Origin: Sedimenticola selenatireducens
GTDB lineage: Bacteria > Pseudomonadota > Gammaproteobacteria > Chromatiales > Chromatiaceae
DNA: 64,000 bases
Reading direction: 5' to 3'
Assembly: GCF_007625115.1 (NCBI RefSeq)
Contig: NZ_VMNH01000004.1
Span: forward strand, 1 to 64,000
The notes under the pieces are model-generated. The model saw nothing but the letters and a program-made list of their open reading frames with translations, was not told the DNA's origin and ran no database searches. This document shows positions 38,994-50,185 of this stretch, one piece after another (position 1 is the first letter of the stretch; each line of letters begins with the position of its first letter). A program made the translations under genes and the position numbers.

Positions 38994-41288
38994 TTAAAAG
39001 GCGGTTCCAAAGGTAAACTGGAACACTTCCGTATCATCCCCTGATTTGTCATTAAGGGGCAGGCCCAAACTCATACCTAATGCACCCATTGGTGACAACC
39101 ATAAAGCAGAGGCACCCGTAGAATAACGTAACTCACCCAAATCTATATCCGCTCCACCGTGAGTTGAAAATACATTACCCGCATCAAAAAACAGACCAAG
39201 GCGAATCGTTTTTTCCATCAACTTGAATGGTGCTGGAAAAAATAGTTCGGCATTGCCTACAATTTTAATATTGCCACCCACCGGGTCGTTACTGCTGTCC
39301 CTCGGCCCCAGACTGTGGTCTTTAAAACCTCTGACAGTTTTGGTGCCACCGGCAAAATAATTCTCCCATAAAGGAAGACGACTGGTATCTCCGTAGACAT
39401 CTCCATAAGCCAGATCTGCATTCAGGGCCAGCGTAAATGAATTGCTAAGTGGGAAATAGCGCTTTTGGCGATAAGCGATCTTATAGTACTCCAAATCACT
39501 ACCCGGCAGAGTGGCAGAGGCTGAAAGACTCTGCATGCCGCCCTTGGTAGGCATCAAAGATGAATCACGAGAATCTCTATTCCAACTTGTCCCGATCTTG
39601 AAATCAAAAAAGCTATCACCATTTTCGTTCTTAAAGGCGCTGACCACATCGGATGGTGTATCGGCGGGCTTGAAATTTGTACTAATCAAATCGAAGGTAA
39701 AGTTGACTCGATCGGTCTCCGTTATTGGCACACCAAAATTAACACCAACCGTACCTGTATCTGTCAAATATTTTGCCGTATCGACTTCGTCAAAGTCAGT
39801 TTTTTGATAACTGACATTAAAACCTCGACTGATGCCATCAACCGTATAATAGGGATTGACATAACCAAGACGGTAATGTGTGTTGGAAGAACTATTATCA
39901 AACGCCAATGACACCTGCTTACCGGTACCCAGAAAATTCTTCTGGGTCAGACTGGTACTGAAGATAACACCATCCGACTGGGAAAAACCCAAACCAGCCG
40001 CTAGGTTACCCATTGGCTTCTCAGTCACCGAAATATTAACATCGACCTGATCGGTAGACCCGGGTACAGCAGGCGTTTCAACATTAACCTCATCGAAGAA
40101 ACCGAGCCGCTGCAAACGTTCCCGGGAACGAGTCACCTGTTCGGCTGAATACCAAGCCGCTTCCATCTGGCGCATCTCACGTCGCAATACCTCATCACGA
40201 GTATCACTATTGCCTTTCATATTGACCCGCCTGACATAGACTCGTTTTCCTGGGTCAACGAAATAAGTGATTGCAACCTGCTTTTTCTCTTCATCAATAT
40301 CAGGAATGCTGTTCACGTTAGCAAAAGCGTAGCCGTTATTGCCGAGTAACGCGTTAATCCGTTCGGCGCTGCCAATAACCTGTTTTCGGGAGAATACTTC
40401 CCCTCTCACCAAATGTATCATCGGAAAAAAGGCCTCTTTGGCAAGAACCAGATCACCCGTCAGCCGGATATCACTAATGGTAAAGACATCACCCTCTTCA
40501 ATATTTACCGTGACGTAAATATCTTTTTTATCCGGTGTAATCGAAACCTGGGTCGAGGTGATTTTAAAATTGATAAACCCGCGATCCAGATAGAAAGAGC
40601 GTAGTTTTTCAAGATCACCCGAAAGCTTTTGACGGGAATATTGGTCATCCTTGGTAAAGGATGAAAGAAAGCCCGTGGTATTTAAGCTAAATTCATCCAA
40701 CAGATCTTCTTCATCAAACGCCGCATTGCCGATAATATTGATCTTTTTAATTCGGGCAGTCCCACCCTCAGAGATGGTGATATTAATCGCCACTCGATTA
40801 CGCTCAAGCGGCGTGACAGATGAAGACAGCTTTACGGCATACTTACCGAGATTGAAATACTGACGTTGTAGCTCTTGTTCAATCTTATCCAGAATCGATC
40901 GATTGAAAACCCGTCCTTCAGCAAGTCCAATGTCTTTCAATGCTAATAACAGTGGGTCAGTCTCAAGTGCCTTATTTCCCTCGATCTCTATCTTGGCAAT
41001 TGCGGGTCTCTCTGTGGCGAAAACAATCAGTACATCGCCTTCACGTTCCAGTTTCACATCCTTAAAAAAACCTGTCTTAAACAGGGCTCGGATGATCTCC
41101 CCGGTCTCTTCAGACTCAATCTGTTGGCCAATTTTGACAGGCAGATAATTAAAGACTGTTCCAGGCGAGATGCGTTGCAACCCCTCAACCCGAATATCTT
41201 TAACAACGAATGTATCACTCAAAACTAGCTGGGGTGCTATCAGAATGATGAGGATCAGTGAAAAGCGGACCGTATTAACTAGGTTCAT
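38994..41288 (-). CDS. bamA: Outer membrane protein assembly factor BamA
   Basis: Central component of the BAM complex that inserts beta-barrel proteins. 764 residues: signal peptide (to about 24), five POTRA domains (about 25-420, first one opening FVVKDIRVEGLQRI), then a 16-strand barrel (about 425-764) ending in phenylalanine (FTFGTAF) as BAM substrates do. The lid-lock motif region is seen as FAGGTKTVRGFKD. Preceded by a 242-base gap, so it probably has its own promoter; I could not identify a sigma-E site. Confidence 0.97.
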   Translation of the reverse strand: MNLVNTVRFSLILIILIAPQLVLSDTFVVKDIRVEGLQRISPGTVFNYLPVKIGQQIESEETGEIIRALFKTGFFKDVKLEREGDVLIVFATERPAIAKIEIEGNKALETDPLLLALKDIGLAEGRVFNRSILDKIEQELQRQYFNLGKYAVKLSSSVTPLERNRVAINITISEGGTARIKKINIIGNAAFDEEDLLDEFSLNTTGFLSSFTKDDQYSRQKLSGDLEKLRSFYLDRGFINFKITSTQVSITPDKKDIYVTVNIEEGDVFTISDIRLTGDLVLAKEAFFPMIHLVRGEVFSRKQVIGSAERINALLGNNGYAFANVNSIPDIDEEKKQVAITYFVDPGKRVYVRRVNMKGNSDTRDEVLRREMRQMEAAWYSAEQVTRSRERLQRLGFFDEVNVETPAVPGSTDQVDVNISVTEKPMGNLAAGLGFSQSDGVIFSTSLTQKNFLGTGKQVSLAFDNSSSNTHYRLGYVNPYYTVDGISRGFNVSYQKTDFDEVDTAKYLTDTGTVGVNFGVPITETDRVNFTFDLISTNFKPADTPSDVVSAFKNENGDSFFDFKIGTSWNRDSRDSSLMPTKGGMQSLSASATLPGSDLEYYKIAYRQKRYFPLSNSFTLALNADLAYGDVYGDTSRLPLWENYFAGGTKTVRGFKDHSLGPRDSSNDPVGGNIKIVGNAELFFPAPFKLMEKTIRLGLFFDAGNVFSTHGGADIDLGELRYSTGASALWLSPMGALGMSLGLPLNDKSGDDTEVFQFTFGTAF

Positions 41289-41530
41289 ATTATCTTTTTA
41301 AGTTCTTGTTTTTTAAGTCTATCCATGAAATCAGCTCCTAATCTCTACGATATACAAGACCGAGACCCCTGTCGGGTACTCTCTGGGTCAATTTCTGTAA
41401 GATTAATACAACACGTTGATAACTCTATTTATTTTGTATTATCAGCCTCAAAACTTGGCCTAACAAATTCAAAGCCGCACTAGTATAAATAATCTTTCGA
41501 CCATGCCCAAGCTTAGAGCGAAATAATTTG

Positions 41531-42943
41531 CTAATTAAACAATCTGCTCAGGTCCACATAGAATGCCAGCGTCATCAAGCTTAACAAGATAACCAACCCC
41601 AATCGTTGCCCCAATACCTGCGCAGACTCAGAAAGAGGACTTCCCTTCACAGCCTCGATCATAAAGAAAAGTAAATGCCCACCATCCAGCACAGGAACAG
41701 GAAGTAAATTCAGTACGCCTAGACTGATACTAACCAATGCCAGAAACTTCAGAAATTGGGTCAATCCATAGCTGGCAGTTTTTCCTGCCGTCTGGGCAAT
41801 CGAAATCGGGCCGCTCAGATTTTTTATTGAAATATCACCCGTCAGCATTCTGCCTAACATCTTTAACATAAACAAAGACATTTCCGCTGTCTTTGTAGCC
41901 GCTACTCCGACCGCATCAATGGGTCCATACACGACCTCAACACGGTAATCATCAAACAGATTCTCTGCCACATAAGGTCCTGCACCGATGCGCCCAAAAA
42001 CCTGCTCAGCCTGTTTGGTCTGACCGATTATGAGCTTGATTTCGGATGTGACACCCATACGATCAATTGTCACATCAACCAGTTTGCCGGGCTTTTGCCG
42101 TACATACTCCACCAGTTCTGACCAAGTATTCACTTCAATTCCATCAATCGAAAGCACCCGATCACCAACCTTAAAGCCGGATTGCTCTGCTGGCTCGCCA
42201 GATACTAGCTGACCAATAACAGGGTCTATAATGGGTCTCTTGGGTGCAAATCCAAGCCGATCCAGCAGACGACCATCCTCTGCCAAACCGAGCAGCCGGT
42301 CGCCAGGTAAAACACGAATGCGCTCGTAGCCCTTTGCATCACGGACCTTTACCACTACATCACCCCCAACCGTAGATTCGGTAAGGAGCGCATAGACGGC
42401 GGATTCCCAGGTCGGTGTTGGTGTATCGCCCACAGACAAAAACTCATCATCTTGAGCAAATCCAGCTTCAGCAGCTATAGACGATTCTGAAACCTTGCCA
42501 ATCCAGGGGCGTGAGCCAGTATCACCGGATACGGCTATTAGCCAAAATGCCAGCAGAGCAAACAGGAAATTAAATAAAGGACCCGCCACGACAATGGCTG
42601 ATCGAACCACAACAGATTGCCGATTAAAAGATTGGCTGAGGTAATGTTCAGGAACGGCCCCTTCTCTCTCATCCAGCATCTTGACATAGCCACCAAGCGG
42701 GATGGCTGCAAGGACATACTCCGTACCCAAATCCGCCTCGAACTGAGCCTCACTTCCGGATCCTCCGTCAGAACGGCTACTTTTCCCGCGGAATGAAAAC
42801 AGCGGCTTGCCAAACCCAATAGAGAAGCGCAGTACTTTTACACCCAACTTTCGCGCTACCCAGAAATGACCGAACTCATGAACGGCAATCAGAATAGCCA
42901 GAGCAATTACAAAAGAACCCGCTGAAAAGAGAAATGATGACAT
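41531..42943 (-). CDS. rseP: Site-2 membrane protease RseP
   Basis: Intramembrane zinc metalloprotease of the sigma-E response. 470 residues (E. coli 450). The zinc site HEFGH is at about 23-27, the second aspartate lies in PVLDGGHLLF, and there are two PDZ domains in between (the second around GLKVGDRVLSID-like sequence SGFKVGDRVLSIDG). It has a slightly longer loop after the first helix (RGKSSRSDGGSGSEAQ) than E. coli. Ten bases after dxr. Confidence 0.96.
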   Translation of the reverse strand: MSSFLFSAGSFVIALAILIAVHEFGHFWVARKLGVKVLRFSIGFGKPLFSFRGKSSRSDGGSGSEAQFEADLGTEYVLAAIPLGGYVKMLDEREGAVPEHYLSQSFNRQSVVVRSAIVVAGPLFNFLFALLAFWLIAVSGDTGSRPWIGKVSESSIAAEAGFAQDDEFLSVGDTPTPTWESAVYALLTESTVGGDVVVKVRDAKGYERIRVLPGDRLLGLAEDGRLLDRLGFAPKRPIIDPVIGQLVSGEPAEQSGFKVGDRVLSIDGIEVNTWSELVEYVRQKPGKLVDVTIDRMGVTSEIKLIIGQTKQAEQVFGRIGAGPYVAENLFDDYRVEVVYGPIDAVGVAATKTAEMSLFMLKMLGRMLTGDISIKNLSGPISIAQTAGKTASYGLTQFLKFLALVSISLGVLNLLPVPVLDGGHLLFFMIEAVKGSPLSESAQVLGQRLGLVILLSLMTLAFYVDLSRLFN

Positions 42944-42953
42944 AACGATGAAT

Positions 42954-44132
42954 TCAGACCCAATTCTGGATCATTTGTTCCGCATACCGACGTGCTTCGG
43001 CATCAGCAGAGAGTAGCGTGCCCAGCCCTGTAGCCTGCCCGCCTGGTAGAGACTCAAGAACGGACTCTATTACTTGTGGAATCGCTGTAAAGGCAATCCC
43101 ACCCGCCAAAAACGAGGCAACAGCTACCTCATTCGCTGCGTTCAAGATTGCTGGACAGGTACCACCTTGCTCAATGGCTTCATAGGCCAAACGTAAACAG
43201 GAGAAACGATTAAAATCCGGCTCTTCAAAATCAAGCCGAGCCACCTCAAACAGATCTAAAGGTTCAACCCCCGATACAATGCGTTCGGGCCAAGCCAAGG
43301 CGTGAGCAATCGGGGTACGCATATCTGGATTACCCAATTGAGCCAGAACGGAACCATCACTATAGGCCACCATTGAATGAATTACACTCTGGGGATGTAA
43401 CACTACCTTCACGCGGTCTGATTGGGTATGAAATAGCCAGCAGGCCTCAATCACCTCCAGCCCCTTATTCATCATGGTTGCTGAATCGACTGAGATCTTC
43501 CTGCCCATCTCCCAGTTTGGATGGGCGCAGGCCTGTGCGGGCGTCACACCTTGAAGCTGATCCAAAGGGAGACGACGAAACGGTCCACCAGAGGCCGTCA
43601 ACAAAATCTGAGTGACCCCGACCTTCTCCAGACCCTTATGGAAGTTGGCAGGCATACACTGAAATACTGCATTATGCTCACTATCGATGGGAAGAATCTC
43701 AGCACCCCCGGCTGCCGCTTCCCGCATAAAGAGCTCTCCAGCAACGACCAGCGCCTCTTTATTGGCAAGTAAAATGCGCTTGCCAGCGCGGGCAGCGGCC
43801 AAGGCTGGCAAGAGTCCAGCAGCACCTACTATTGCAGCCATCACATAGGCTACATCTTCAAGCGAAGCCACATACTCCAGACCTTCCACGCCAGAAAGTA
43901 CTTCTATATTAAGCCCTTCATAGCGAATTTTTTGCTCGAGCTCAGAAGCTGAGTTCGCATCAGCCATTACTGCATAATGGGGCAGAAATGATTTGCACTG
44001 ATTAAATAAACCATCAACATCACGATTGGCCGTCAATGCAATCACGCGGTATCTGTCTGGATGCCGCCCAATCACATCAAGCGTGCTGATCCCAATCGAT
44101 CCGGTAGACCCTAATACGGTCAAACCAATCAC
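42954..44132 (-). CDS. dxr: 1-deoxy-D-xylulose 5-phosphate reductoisomerase
   Basis: Commits to the MEP isoprenoid pathway with NADPH. 392 residues. NADPH-binding [14 protein letters not shown] at the N-terminus, then the substrate and metal site: [48 protein letters not shown] region. Overlaps cdsA by four bases. Confidence 0.97.
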   Translation of the reverse strand: MIGLTVLGSTGSIGISTLDVIGRHPDRYRVIALTANRDVDGLFNQCKSFLPHYAVMADANSASELEQKIRYEGLNIEVLSGVEGLEYVASLEDVAYVMAAIVGAAGLLPALAAARAGKRILLANKEALVVAGELFMREAAAGGAEILPIDSEHNAVFQCMPANFHKGLEKVGVTQILLTASGGPFRRLPLDQLQGVTPAQACAHPNWEMGRKISVDSATMMNKGLEVIEACWLFHTQSDRVKVVLHPQSVIHSMVAYSDGSVLAQLGNPDMRTPIAHALAWPERIVSGVEPLDLFEVARLDFEEPDFNRFSCLRLAYEAIEQGGTCPAILNAANEVAVASFLAGGIAFTAIPQVIESVLESLPGGQATGLGTLLSADAEARRYAEQMIQNWV

Positions 44133-44950
44133 TTACCACCCCCAAACAGCAGCAGGCCAAACATAAAAGCAGGGGCTACTGCGGTAAGGCTATCAATTCT
44201 ATCCAAAATCCCACCGTGCCCTGGAAGTATATTCCCGCTATCTTTGACACCTGCCTGACGCTTAAGCAGGCTTTCAAACAGGTCTCCAACAACGGAAATG
44301 AGACAGATTGCTAAACAAAATAGCACTATCAGTATTACCGGACCTGTCTCAGGTCGTAGCCAAATTAATAACCCGCTCCACAAACCAACGGCAACAAGCG
44401 CGCCATAGACGCCTTCACGAGTCTTCTTCGGGCTGATATTGGGTGAAAGCTTAACACGCCCCCATTGACGACCCGAGAAATAGGCTCCGGTATCTGCCAC
44501 CCACGAGAGTGACATGGCGTAAAGGACTAGAGCTGGCCCTTGTTCATCATAACTATGCAGATAGACAAGTGCCGCCCAGGTGGGCAACAACACAAACAGC
44601 CCAATAAAAACTCTCGCGATTTTCCCAGGAACAGGGGATGTCTGTGGATTATATTGAATGACTAAACCGGTCACCACCAACCAACCTACGGTGACCAATG
44701 TAAATAAGCCTAAACCAACACCCGGATACTCCAGCACCACATAAAGGAACAGCAACCCCAAGGCAACGGCAAAGAGAAACAGAAGTTGCTCCAGTAGGCT
44801 CGTAAGTCCGGCCAAACGCAACCATTCCTTGGCACCGAGTAAAACCACCAGCGCCAATACGAGTGCAAATCCGTCAGTAGGAAGATAAAGGACCCCGGCA
44901 ATAACCAGTGGTAATAAAATCAATGCGGTAAGAACACGATGAAGTAACAT
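44129..44950 (-). CDS. cdsA: Phosphatidate cytidylyltransferase
   Basis: Makes CDP-diacylglycerol for phospholipid synthesis. 273 residues with about eight membrane helices. The family signature near the C-terminus is [21 protein letters not shown] followed by [12 protein letters not shown], with the metal-binding aspartates. Two bases after uppS and overlapping dxr, so it is tightly coupled. Confidence 0.95.
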   Translation of the reverse strand: MLLHRVLTALILLPLVIAGVLYLPTDGFALVLALVVLLGAKEWLRLAGLTSLLEQLLFLFAVALGLLFLYVVLEYPGVGLGLFTLVTVGWLVVTGLVIQYNPQTSPVPGKIARVFIGLFVLLPTWAALVYLHSYDEQGPALVLYAMSLSWVADTGAYFSGRQWGRVKLSPNISPKKTREGVYGALVAVGLWSGLLIWLRPETGPVILIVLFCLAICLISVVGDLFESLLKRQAGVKDSGNILPGHGGILDRIDSLTAVAPAFMFGLLLFGGGK

Positions 44951-44952
44951 AA

Positions 44953-45777
44953 TTATTCCACCGAACCCTTGTTTTCAGCCAATGCGAGCTGCTCAGATGT
45001 CATCCCAAAGCGGCGTTGGCGATTTGAAAAAAACTCGAGTGCCTGATCAAATGCCTGAGCATCGAAATCAGGCCAAAAGGCCTCAGAGAAATAAAGCTCC
45101 GAATAAGCTGACTGCCAAAGCATAAAGTTGCTGATACGTTGCTCACCACCGGTCCGAATAAACAGATCGGGGTCAGGCAGGTCACTAAACGAGAGTTCCG
45201 ATGAGATCAGTGATTCATCAATCGCACCGGCTTTGAGCTGGCCAGATTCTACTTTTAAGGCAAGTCGATGCACGGCTTGTGTGATATCCCAGCGCCCACC
45301 GTAATTTGCAGCAATCTGCAAGACCAGTCCCGAATTATTTGCAGTGTCGGCCTCAGCAGCAGCAATGCGTTGTTGTAGCTTTTCAGAAAAAGCGGAACGG
45401 TCACCAATAATTCGCAAGCGGACATCATTTCGCTTGAGACGTTTGACTTCACGCTGTAAGGCAACCATAAAGAGATCCATCAACAAAGAGACCTCTTTCT
45501 GTGGGCGCTTCCAGTTTTCACTACTAAAAGCAAACAGGGTTAATACTTCGATGCCATACTTAACCGACTGCTCAACACTGGATCGAACAGTTTTAACCCC
45601 AGCTTTATGCCCGGCATGTCGCGGTAGATTCCGCTGTTGCGCCCACCGGCCATTCCCATCCATGATTATGGCTACGTGACGAGGCAATTGGGTCAATCCA
45701 TCCACATCCATTAAATCGATCCCAGATTGTGTCATTACTCTGCGACTGAAAAGCTCGGTGAATCTCTCTGCAGACAC
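44953..45777 (-). CDS. uppS: Undecaprenyl diphosphate synthase
   Basis: Adds eight isoprene units to farnesyl diphosphate to build the lipid carrier for cell-wall and LPS sugars. The catalytic motif IMDGNGRWA is about residue 37-45, with [11 protein letters not shown], and the C-terminal [15 protein letters not shown] region. The frame opens with GTG at 45777 (274 residues); an ATG at 45735 would give 260 residues, closer to E. coli (253), and may be the true start. Confidence 0.95.
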   Translation of the reverse strand: MSAERFTELFSRRVMTQSGIDLMDVDGLTQLPRHVAIIMDGNGRWAQQRNLPRHAGHKAGVKTVRSSVEQSVKYGIEVLTLFAFSSENWKRPQKEVSLLMDLFMVALQREVKRLKRNDVRLRIIGDRSAFSEKLQQRIAAAEADTANNSGLVLQIAANYGGRWDITQAVHRLALKVESGQLKAGAIDESLISSELSFSDLPDPDLFIRTGGEQRISNFMLWQSAYSELYFSEAFWPDFDAQAFDQALEFFSNRQRRFGMTSEQLALAENKGSVE

Positions 45778-45791
45778 CCCGGGCCAATTAA

Positions 45792-46349
45792 TCAGATCGA
45801 CATCAAGTCTTTTTCTTTCTCTGCCAGATGCTCATCAATCTCTTTAATATGTTGATCTGTCAGCTTCTGAATAATCTCTTGACCACGATGCTCATCATCT
45901 TCAGAGATCAGCTTATCCTTTACAAGGCTTTTCAGATCGCTATTGGCATCTCTACGAATATTACGCACCGCAACACGCGCCTGTTCTGCCTCACCACGCA
46001 CGACACGGATCAGGTCTTTGCGCCGCTCTTCGGTCAATGGGGGTAGCGGCACGCGGATCACTGTACCGGCTGAATTGGGATTGAGACCAAGATCGGAATT
46101 AAGAATAGCCTTCTCAATCGCCTTGACCATATCTTTTTCCCACGGGGTAATGGCCAAAGTACGGGCATCATCAACATTGATATTAGCCACCTGACTTAAA
46201 GGCACAACTGATCCATAGTAGGAGACAGTGAGGTGATCCAGAAGGCTTGGATGTGCCCTGCCCGTCCTTACCTTGGCCAACTCATTATCCAGCGCATCCA
46301 CGCTTTTACCCATGCGCAGTGTTGCGTCTTTTTTAATATCGTCGATCAT
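45792..46349 (-). CDS. frr: Ribosome recycling factor
   Basis: Splits post-termination ribosomes with EF-G. 185 residues as in E. coli. Typical motifs: [13 protein letters not shown], then [16 protein letters not shown], and [15 protein letters not shown]. Overlaps the pyrH stop by four bases. Confidence 0.98.
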   Translation of the reverse strand: MIDDIKKDATLRMGKSVDALDNELAKVRTGRAHPSLLDHLTVSYYGSVVPLSQVANINVDDARTLAITPWEKDMVKAIEKAILNSDLGLNPNSAGTVIRVPLPPLTEERRKDLIRVVRGEAEQARVAVRNIRRDANSDLKSLVKDKLISEDDEHRGQEIIQKLTDQHIKEIDEHLAEKEKDLMSI

Positions 46350-47068
46350 TTTCCACTCTCCACTAGGGAACCGATTGCCTCCCCTTTAACAAGGCGCATC
46401 AATGCACCCGGGGTATTGATATTCATTATGCGCAATGGCATTTCATTGTCACGACAGAGGACAATTGCCGTAGCGTCCATAACCTTCAATCCATCAGCAA
46501 GTGCTCTATCATAGCTGATTCGAGGATAAAAAACGGCGCTGGGTTCCTTGACAGGATCAGCCGAGTAAACACCATCAACTTTTGTAGCCTTAATCATCAA
46601 ATCGGCATTGATCTCTATAGCACGAAGACTGGCAGCAGAATCAGTGGTAAAGAACGGATTTCCTGTACCTGCTGCAAACAGTACGACTTCACCGCGATCA
46701 AGATGCTCGACAGCCTGCCTACGCACATAGGTATCACATACCTGCTCCATAGGGATAGCGGACATGGTGCGGGCAGGGACACCAATCTTGACTAATGCAT
46801 CCTGCATCGCCAGTGCATTCATGACCGTGGCCAACATGCCCATATGATCCCCAGAAACACGATCAATACCGGCCTTTGCTAACCCTTCACCTCGAAAGAT
46901 ATTGCCGCCACCAATCACTAAACCTATCTGAATACCAGACGCAACCAGCTCCTTGATATCACCAGCAACTCTGGCTATTACATCGGGATCAATACCGAAA
47001 CTACCCTCGCCCATCAACGCCTCACCGCTTAACTTAAGCAGGATTCGCCGGTAGATCGCTTCAGACAT
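46346..47068 (-). CDS. pyrH: Uridylate kinase
   Basis: Phosphorylates UMP to UDP for nucleotide and envelope sugar synthesis. 240 residues (E. coli 241). Features: [11 protein letters not shown] at the N-terminus, [27 protein letters not shown] and a C-terminal [13 protein letters not shown]. Lies after the tsf terminator, so it may have its own promoter in the 70-base gap. Confidence 0.98.
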   Translation of the reverse strand: MSEAIYRRILLKLSGEALMGEGSFGIDPDVIARVAGDIKELVASGIQIGLVIGGGNIFRGEGLAKAGIDRVSGDHMGMLATVMNALAMQDALVKIGVPARTMSAIPMEQVCDTYVRRQAVEHLDRGEVVLFAAGTGNPFFTTDSAASLRAIEINADLMIKATKVDGVYSADPVKEPSAVFYPRISYDRALADGLKVMDATAIVLCRDNEMPLRIMNINTPGALMRLVKGEAIGSLVESGK

Positions 47069-47095
47069 ATAAACTCTCTAGTTGTTATAAGATGG

Positions 47096-47130
47096 CAATA
47101 AAAACAGTCCCGGATTACCGGGACTGTTTT
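47096..47130 (-). terminator. Rho-independent terminator after tsf
   Basis: Perfect 13-base stem AAAACAGTCCCGG (47101-47113) / CCGGGACTGTTTT (47118-47130) with an ATTA loop. On the minus strand the stem is followed by TTTTTATTG. It ends the rpsB-tsf transcript eight bases after the tsf stop. Confidence 0.92.
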
Positions 47131-47138
47131 CACTTCAT

Positions 47139-48026
47139 TTACTCTCCGCGAACCTGGGCCATGACCTCGTCCGCAAAGTTTTCCTGCTTCTTCTCGATGC
47201 CTTCTCCGACTTCATAGCGTTTGAAGTCATTGACCTTGGCTCCAGCAGCAGACAGTAATTTTTCTACCGTAGTATCTGGGTCCTTGATGAAGGCCTGTCC
47301 CAGCAACGTGGTGTCAGCCAGATATTTCCTAACTCGACCATCAACAATCTTGTCGACAATGTTTTCTGGCTTTCCGCTCTCCAGGGCTTGTACCTTGAAG
47401 ATCTCACGCTCTTTCGCCAGCAGATCCGCAGGCACCTGATCTTCAGAGACACATATTGGATTGCTCGCCGCGACATGCATGGCCACATCTCTGGCCAAAT
47501 CATCATCACCGCCTTCAACGTCGATTATAACGCCGATGCGCGCACCATGACTGTAGCTTGACAGCTTACCATTAGCCGATTCAAAACGCTGGAATCGGCG
47601 TACATTCATGTTCTCACCGATCTTGACGATCAGTGCTTCACGAGCCGTATTAATGGTGGTCTCCTCTCCATCATGGAGTGGCGCATCCAACAACTCTTCA
47701 ACAGTTGCAACATCAGATGCCAAAGCACGTTTGGCTACAGCATTTGCAAATGAGGTGAAGTTTTCATCCTTTGCAACAAAATCCGTCTCACAGTTTACTT
47801 CGACTATGACACCTTTGGTGTTGTCATCATTCATCTGGATAACAATGAGGCCATCAGCGGCTGTGCGACCCGCTTTCTTCGCAGCCTTGGCTTGGCCAGA
47901 TTTGCGCATGTTTTCGATGGCTGCTTCAATATCGCCATCAGTTTCAACCAGGGCCTTTTTGCATTCCATCATGCCGGAACCGGTACGCTCACGCAGTTCC
48001 TTTACCAGAGAGGCTGTAATCGCCAT
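47139..48026 (-). CDS. tsf: Elongation factor Ts
   Basis: Nucleotide exchange factor for EF-Tu. 295 residues. N-terminal UBA-like domain with LRERTGSGMMECKKAL, core with VEVNCETDFVAKDENF, then the second subdomain. Separated from rpsB by 231 bases that hold an imperfect hairpin. Confidence 0.98.
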   Translation of the reverse strand: MAITASLVKELRERTGSGMMECKKALVETDGDIEAAIENMRKSGQAKAAKKAGRTAADGLIVIQMNDDNTKGVIVEVNCETDFVAKDENFTSFANAVAKRALASDVATVEELLDAPLHDGEETTINTAREALIVKIGENMNVRRFQRFESANGKLSSYSHGARIGVIIDVEGGDDDLARDVAMHVAASNPICVSEDQVPADLLAKEREIFKVQALESGKPENIVDKIVDGRVRKYLADTTLLGQAFIKDPDTTVEKLLSAAGAKVNDFKRYEVGEGIEKKQENFADEVMAQVRGE

Positions 48027-48199
48027 GATTCGTATATCCTTGCTTTAATTTAAAGCTTGTGTGTAGATAGCGGCAGGAGAATCGTGCAATCTAATTCCTT
48101 GAGCGAATAGGCAGATCAAATTATCCACCAGGCATTGCCCACTCAGGAAAAGGCCGCACGCTCGGAACTCATAAAGACACTATCTGTTTTGCAAATTTG

Positions 48200-48227
48200 G
48201 CGGGTCCCTGTTTATTCAGGAACCCGC
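48200..48227 (-). other. Imperfect hairpin between rpsB and tsf, possible attenuator
   Basis: GCGGGT (48200-48205) pairs with ACCCGC (48222-48227) and CCTG (48207-48210) with CAGG (48217-48220), with one mismatch and a six-base loop. It lies 30 bases after the rpsB stop. On the minus strand only a weak T-stretch follows (CAAATTTG), so it may act as a partial attenuator or processing site. Confidence 0.45.
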
Positions 48228-48257
48228 TGTGATATAAAAAGCTGAACGTAAAAGGCC

Positions 48258-49019
48258 TTATTCAGCCGCTTCGCTCTTCGCCTCTTTGACTTCAACAAAC
48301 TCATCCGCTCCGTCAGCCTTGCCACCCAGATGGGCAGCACTGGCACGCCCTTCGAGAACAGCTGCAGCCGCCCCTTGAACGTAGAGCTGAATAGCACGAA
48401 TGGCATCGTCGTTACCTGGAATAACATAATCAATGTTATCTGGGTTGTTATTGGTATCCACCACACCAACAACCGGAATACCCAATTTACGCGCTTCGGC
48501 AATGGCAATATCTTCATGGCCAGTGTCAATAACAAAGAGCACATCCGGCAGACCGTTCATGTCCTTGATGCCGCCCAGGCTGCGATCAAGCTTTTCCATC
48601 TCACGACGTAGACCAAGGGCCTCTTTCTTGTTAAAACGCTCGATCGTGCCATCTTCAAACATGGCCTCGAGCTCTTTCAGACGTTTGATGCGCTGTTTGA
48701 TGGTCTTGAAGTTGGTAAGCATGCCACCCAACCAACGATGATTAACGTAAGGCATGCCACAGCGGGTGGCCTCTTCCTTAACAGTCTCGCTGGCAGCGCG
48801 TTTGGTACCGACAAATAAAATTTTTCCACCGTTGGCAGCCAAAGACCCCATGAAATTCATGGCCTCTTTGTACAGCGGGAGGGTCTTATCCAAATTAAGA
48901 ATATGGATCTTATTGCGGTGACCGAAGATGTAGGCCCCCATCTTGGGGTTCCAATAGCGGGTCTGGTGACCAAAGTGCACGCCAGCCTCGAGCATCTGAC
49001 GCATCGATATATTACTCAT
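48258..49019 (-). CDS. rpsB: 30S ribosomal protein S2
   Basis: Small-subunit protein of 253 residues. Typical S2 segments: [23 protein letters not shown] at the start, [24 protein letters not shown] and [11 protein letters not shown]. It is the first gene of the rpsB-tsf operon and is preceded by a structured leader. Confidence 0.98.
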   Translation of the reverse strand: MSNISMRQMLEAGVHFGHQTRYWNPKMGAYIFGHRNKIHILNLDKTLPLYKEAMNFMGSLAANGGKILFVGTKRAASETVKEEATRCGMPYVNHRWLGGMLTNFKTIKQRIKRLKELEAMFEDGTIERFNKKEALGLRREMEKLDRSLGGIKDMNGLPDVLFVIDTGHEDIAIAEARKLGIPVVGVVDTNNNPDNIDYVIPGNDDAIRAIQLYVQGAAAAVLEGRASAAHLGGKADGADEFVEVKEAKSEAAE

Positions 49020-49039
49020 TTAAAGCTCCGAATTGTACG

Positions 49040-49112
49040 GGTTAGTCCTCCACATACCCCAACTGGCGACCCGGTTTCCCAGGCACCCCGACAGTTGTGC
49101 CGGTATGTGTGT
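49040..49112 (-). ncRNA. S2 (rpsB) autoregulatory mRNA leader
   Basis: On the minus strand the rpsB leader has an outer stem CACATACC (49109-49102) with GGTATGTG (49058-49051), enclosing CAACTGTC and CCAGTTG which can pair, and a CCTGGGAAACCGGG hairpin. GGAGGACTAACC follows the stem. Published work on gammaproteobacterial rpsB leaders describes a conserved structure of this sort that S2 binds to repress its own operon. The assignment rests on matching that general pattern from memory. Confidence 0.75.
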
Positions 49113-49125
49113 GAATTGTTTGGTG

Positions 49126-49131
49126 AGTATA
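49126..49131 (-). promoter_or_regulatory. Candidate -10 box for rpsB
   Basis: TATACT on the minus strand, about 15-20 bases before the leader stem. No convincing -35 hexamer is seen 17 bases further upstream (GATGAG region), so confidence is limited. Confidence 0.4.
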
Positions 49132-49391
49132 CCCCACCCCCAAGAGCCACTCATCTGACTCCGGGCGCGTTTTATACCACATTAAGGTATTTACGACAAT
49201 CGATCTTGATGGATAAGTGCTTCCCTGCAAAACAGGCAATACGGGCACTTCCTTCATACAACCCTATCTTAAGTAGAGATGATTGTAGTTAAATTAACCT
49301 TTACAATGGATACTTTTACTGGAATAACCGAGATTCAGAGGAAGGCGCCTCTTTTCAACGCCTTTGCCGATCACAGGAATACTGAACAGAT

Positions 49392-50168
49392 ATGAGTGTA
49401 ATCATCAAGACCCCGGAAGAGATTGAAAAAATGCGGGTGGCTGGACGTCTGGCTGCAGAAGTTTTGGAGATGATAGCCCCCCACGTCCAGCCGGGCGTTA
49501 CCACAGATGAGCTGGATCAGATCTGTCATGACCATATCGTCAATCATCAAAACGCAATCCCCGCGCCACTCAATTACCGGGGCTTTCCTAAATCTATTTG
49601 CACCTCAGTCAATCATCAGGTTTGCCATGGCATTCCCGGCAACAAGAAGCTAAAAAGCGGCGATATCATTAATATTGATATCACTACGATCAAGGACGGC
49701 TTTCATGGTGATACCAGTAAAATGTTCTTTGTAGGTGAAGCATCCATTCTCGCAAAACGCCTTACCAAAATCACTTACGAAGCCTTGTGGCTGGGCATTA
49801 ATGAGGTAAAACCGGGCGCGCGACTGGGAGATATTGGCCATACTATTCAACAATTTGCAGAATCACACCACTATTCTGTTGTTCATGAATACTGCGGACA
49901 CGGGATTGGACGCGGTTTCCACGAAGACCCGCAGGTATTGCATTATGGATCACGCAATACCGGAATTGAGTTACGCCCTGGCATGTGTTTTACGATCGAA
50001 CCCATGATCAATGCAGGAAAACGCCAAGTAAAAATGTTACCGGATGGGTGGACAGTGGTAACCAAAGATCGCAGCCTTTCGGCTCAGTGGGAGCACACCA
50101 TACTGGTGACTGAAGAGGGCTATGAAGTGCTTACCCTGCGAGAAGAGGAGCGCAATCAGCTTGTCTGA
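49392..50168 (+). CDS. map: Methionine aminopeptidase type I
   Basis: Removes the N-terminal methionine from new proteins. 258 residues (E. coli 264). The five metal ligands of the family are recognisable: NIDITTIKDGFHGDTSK (two Asp), CGHGIGRGFHEDP (His), FTIEPMINAG (Glu) and SAQWEHTILVTEEG (Glu). Divergent from rpsB and followed 17 bases later by glnD, the usual order. Confidence 0.97.
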   Translation: MSVIIKTPEEIEKMRVAGRLAAEVLEMIAPHVQPGVTTDELDQICHDHIVNHQNAIPAPLNYRGFPKSICTSVNHQVCHGIPGNKKLKSGDIINIDITTIKDGFHGDTSKMFFVGEASILAKRLTKITYEALWLGINEVKPGARLGDIGHTIQQFAESHHYSVVHEYCGHGIGRGFHEDPQVLHYGSRNTGIELRPGMCFTIEPMINAGKRQVKMLPDGWTVVTKDRSLSAQWEHTILVTEEGYEVLTLREEERNQLV

Positions 50169-50185
50169 TTCTCGAATAATCCCAT

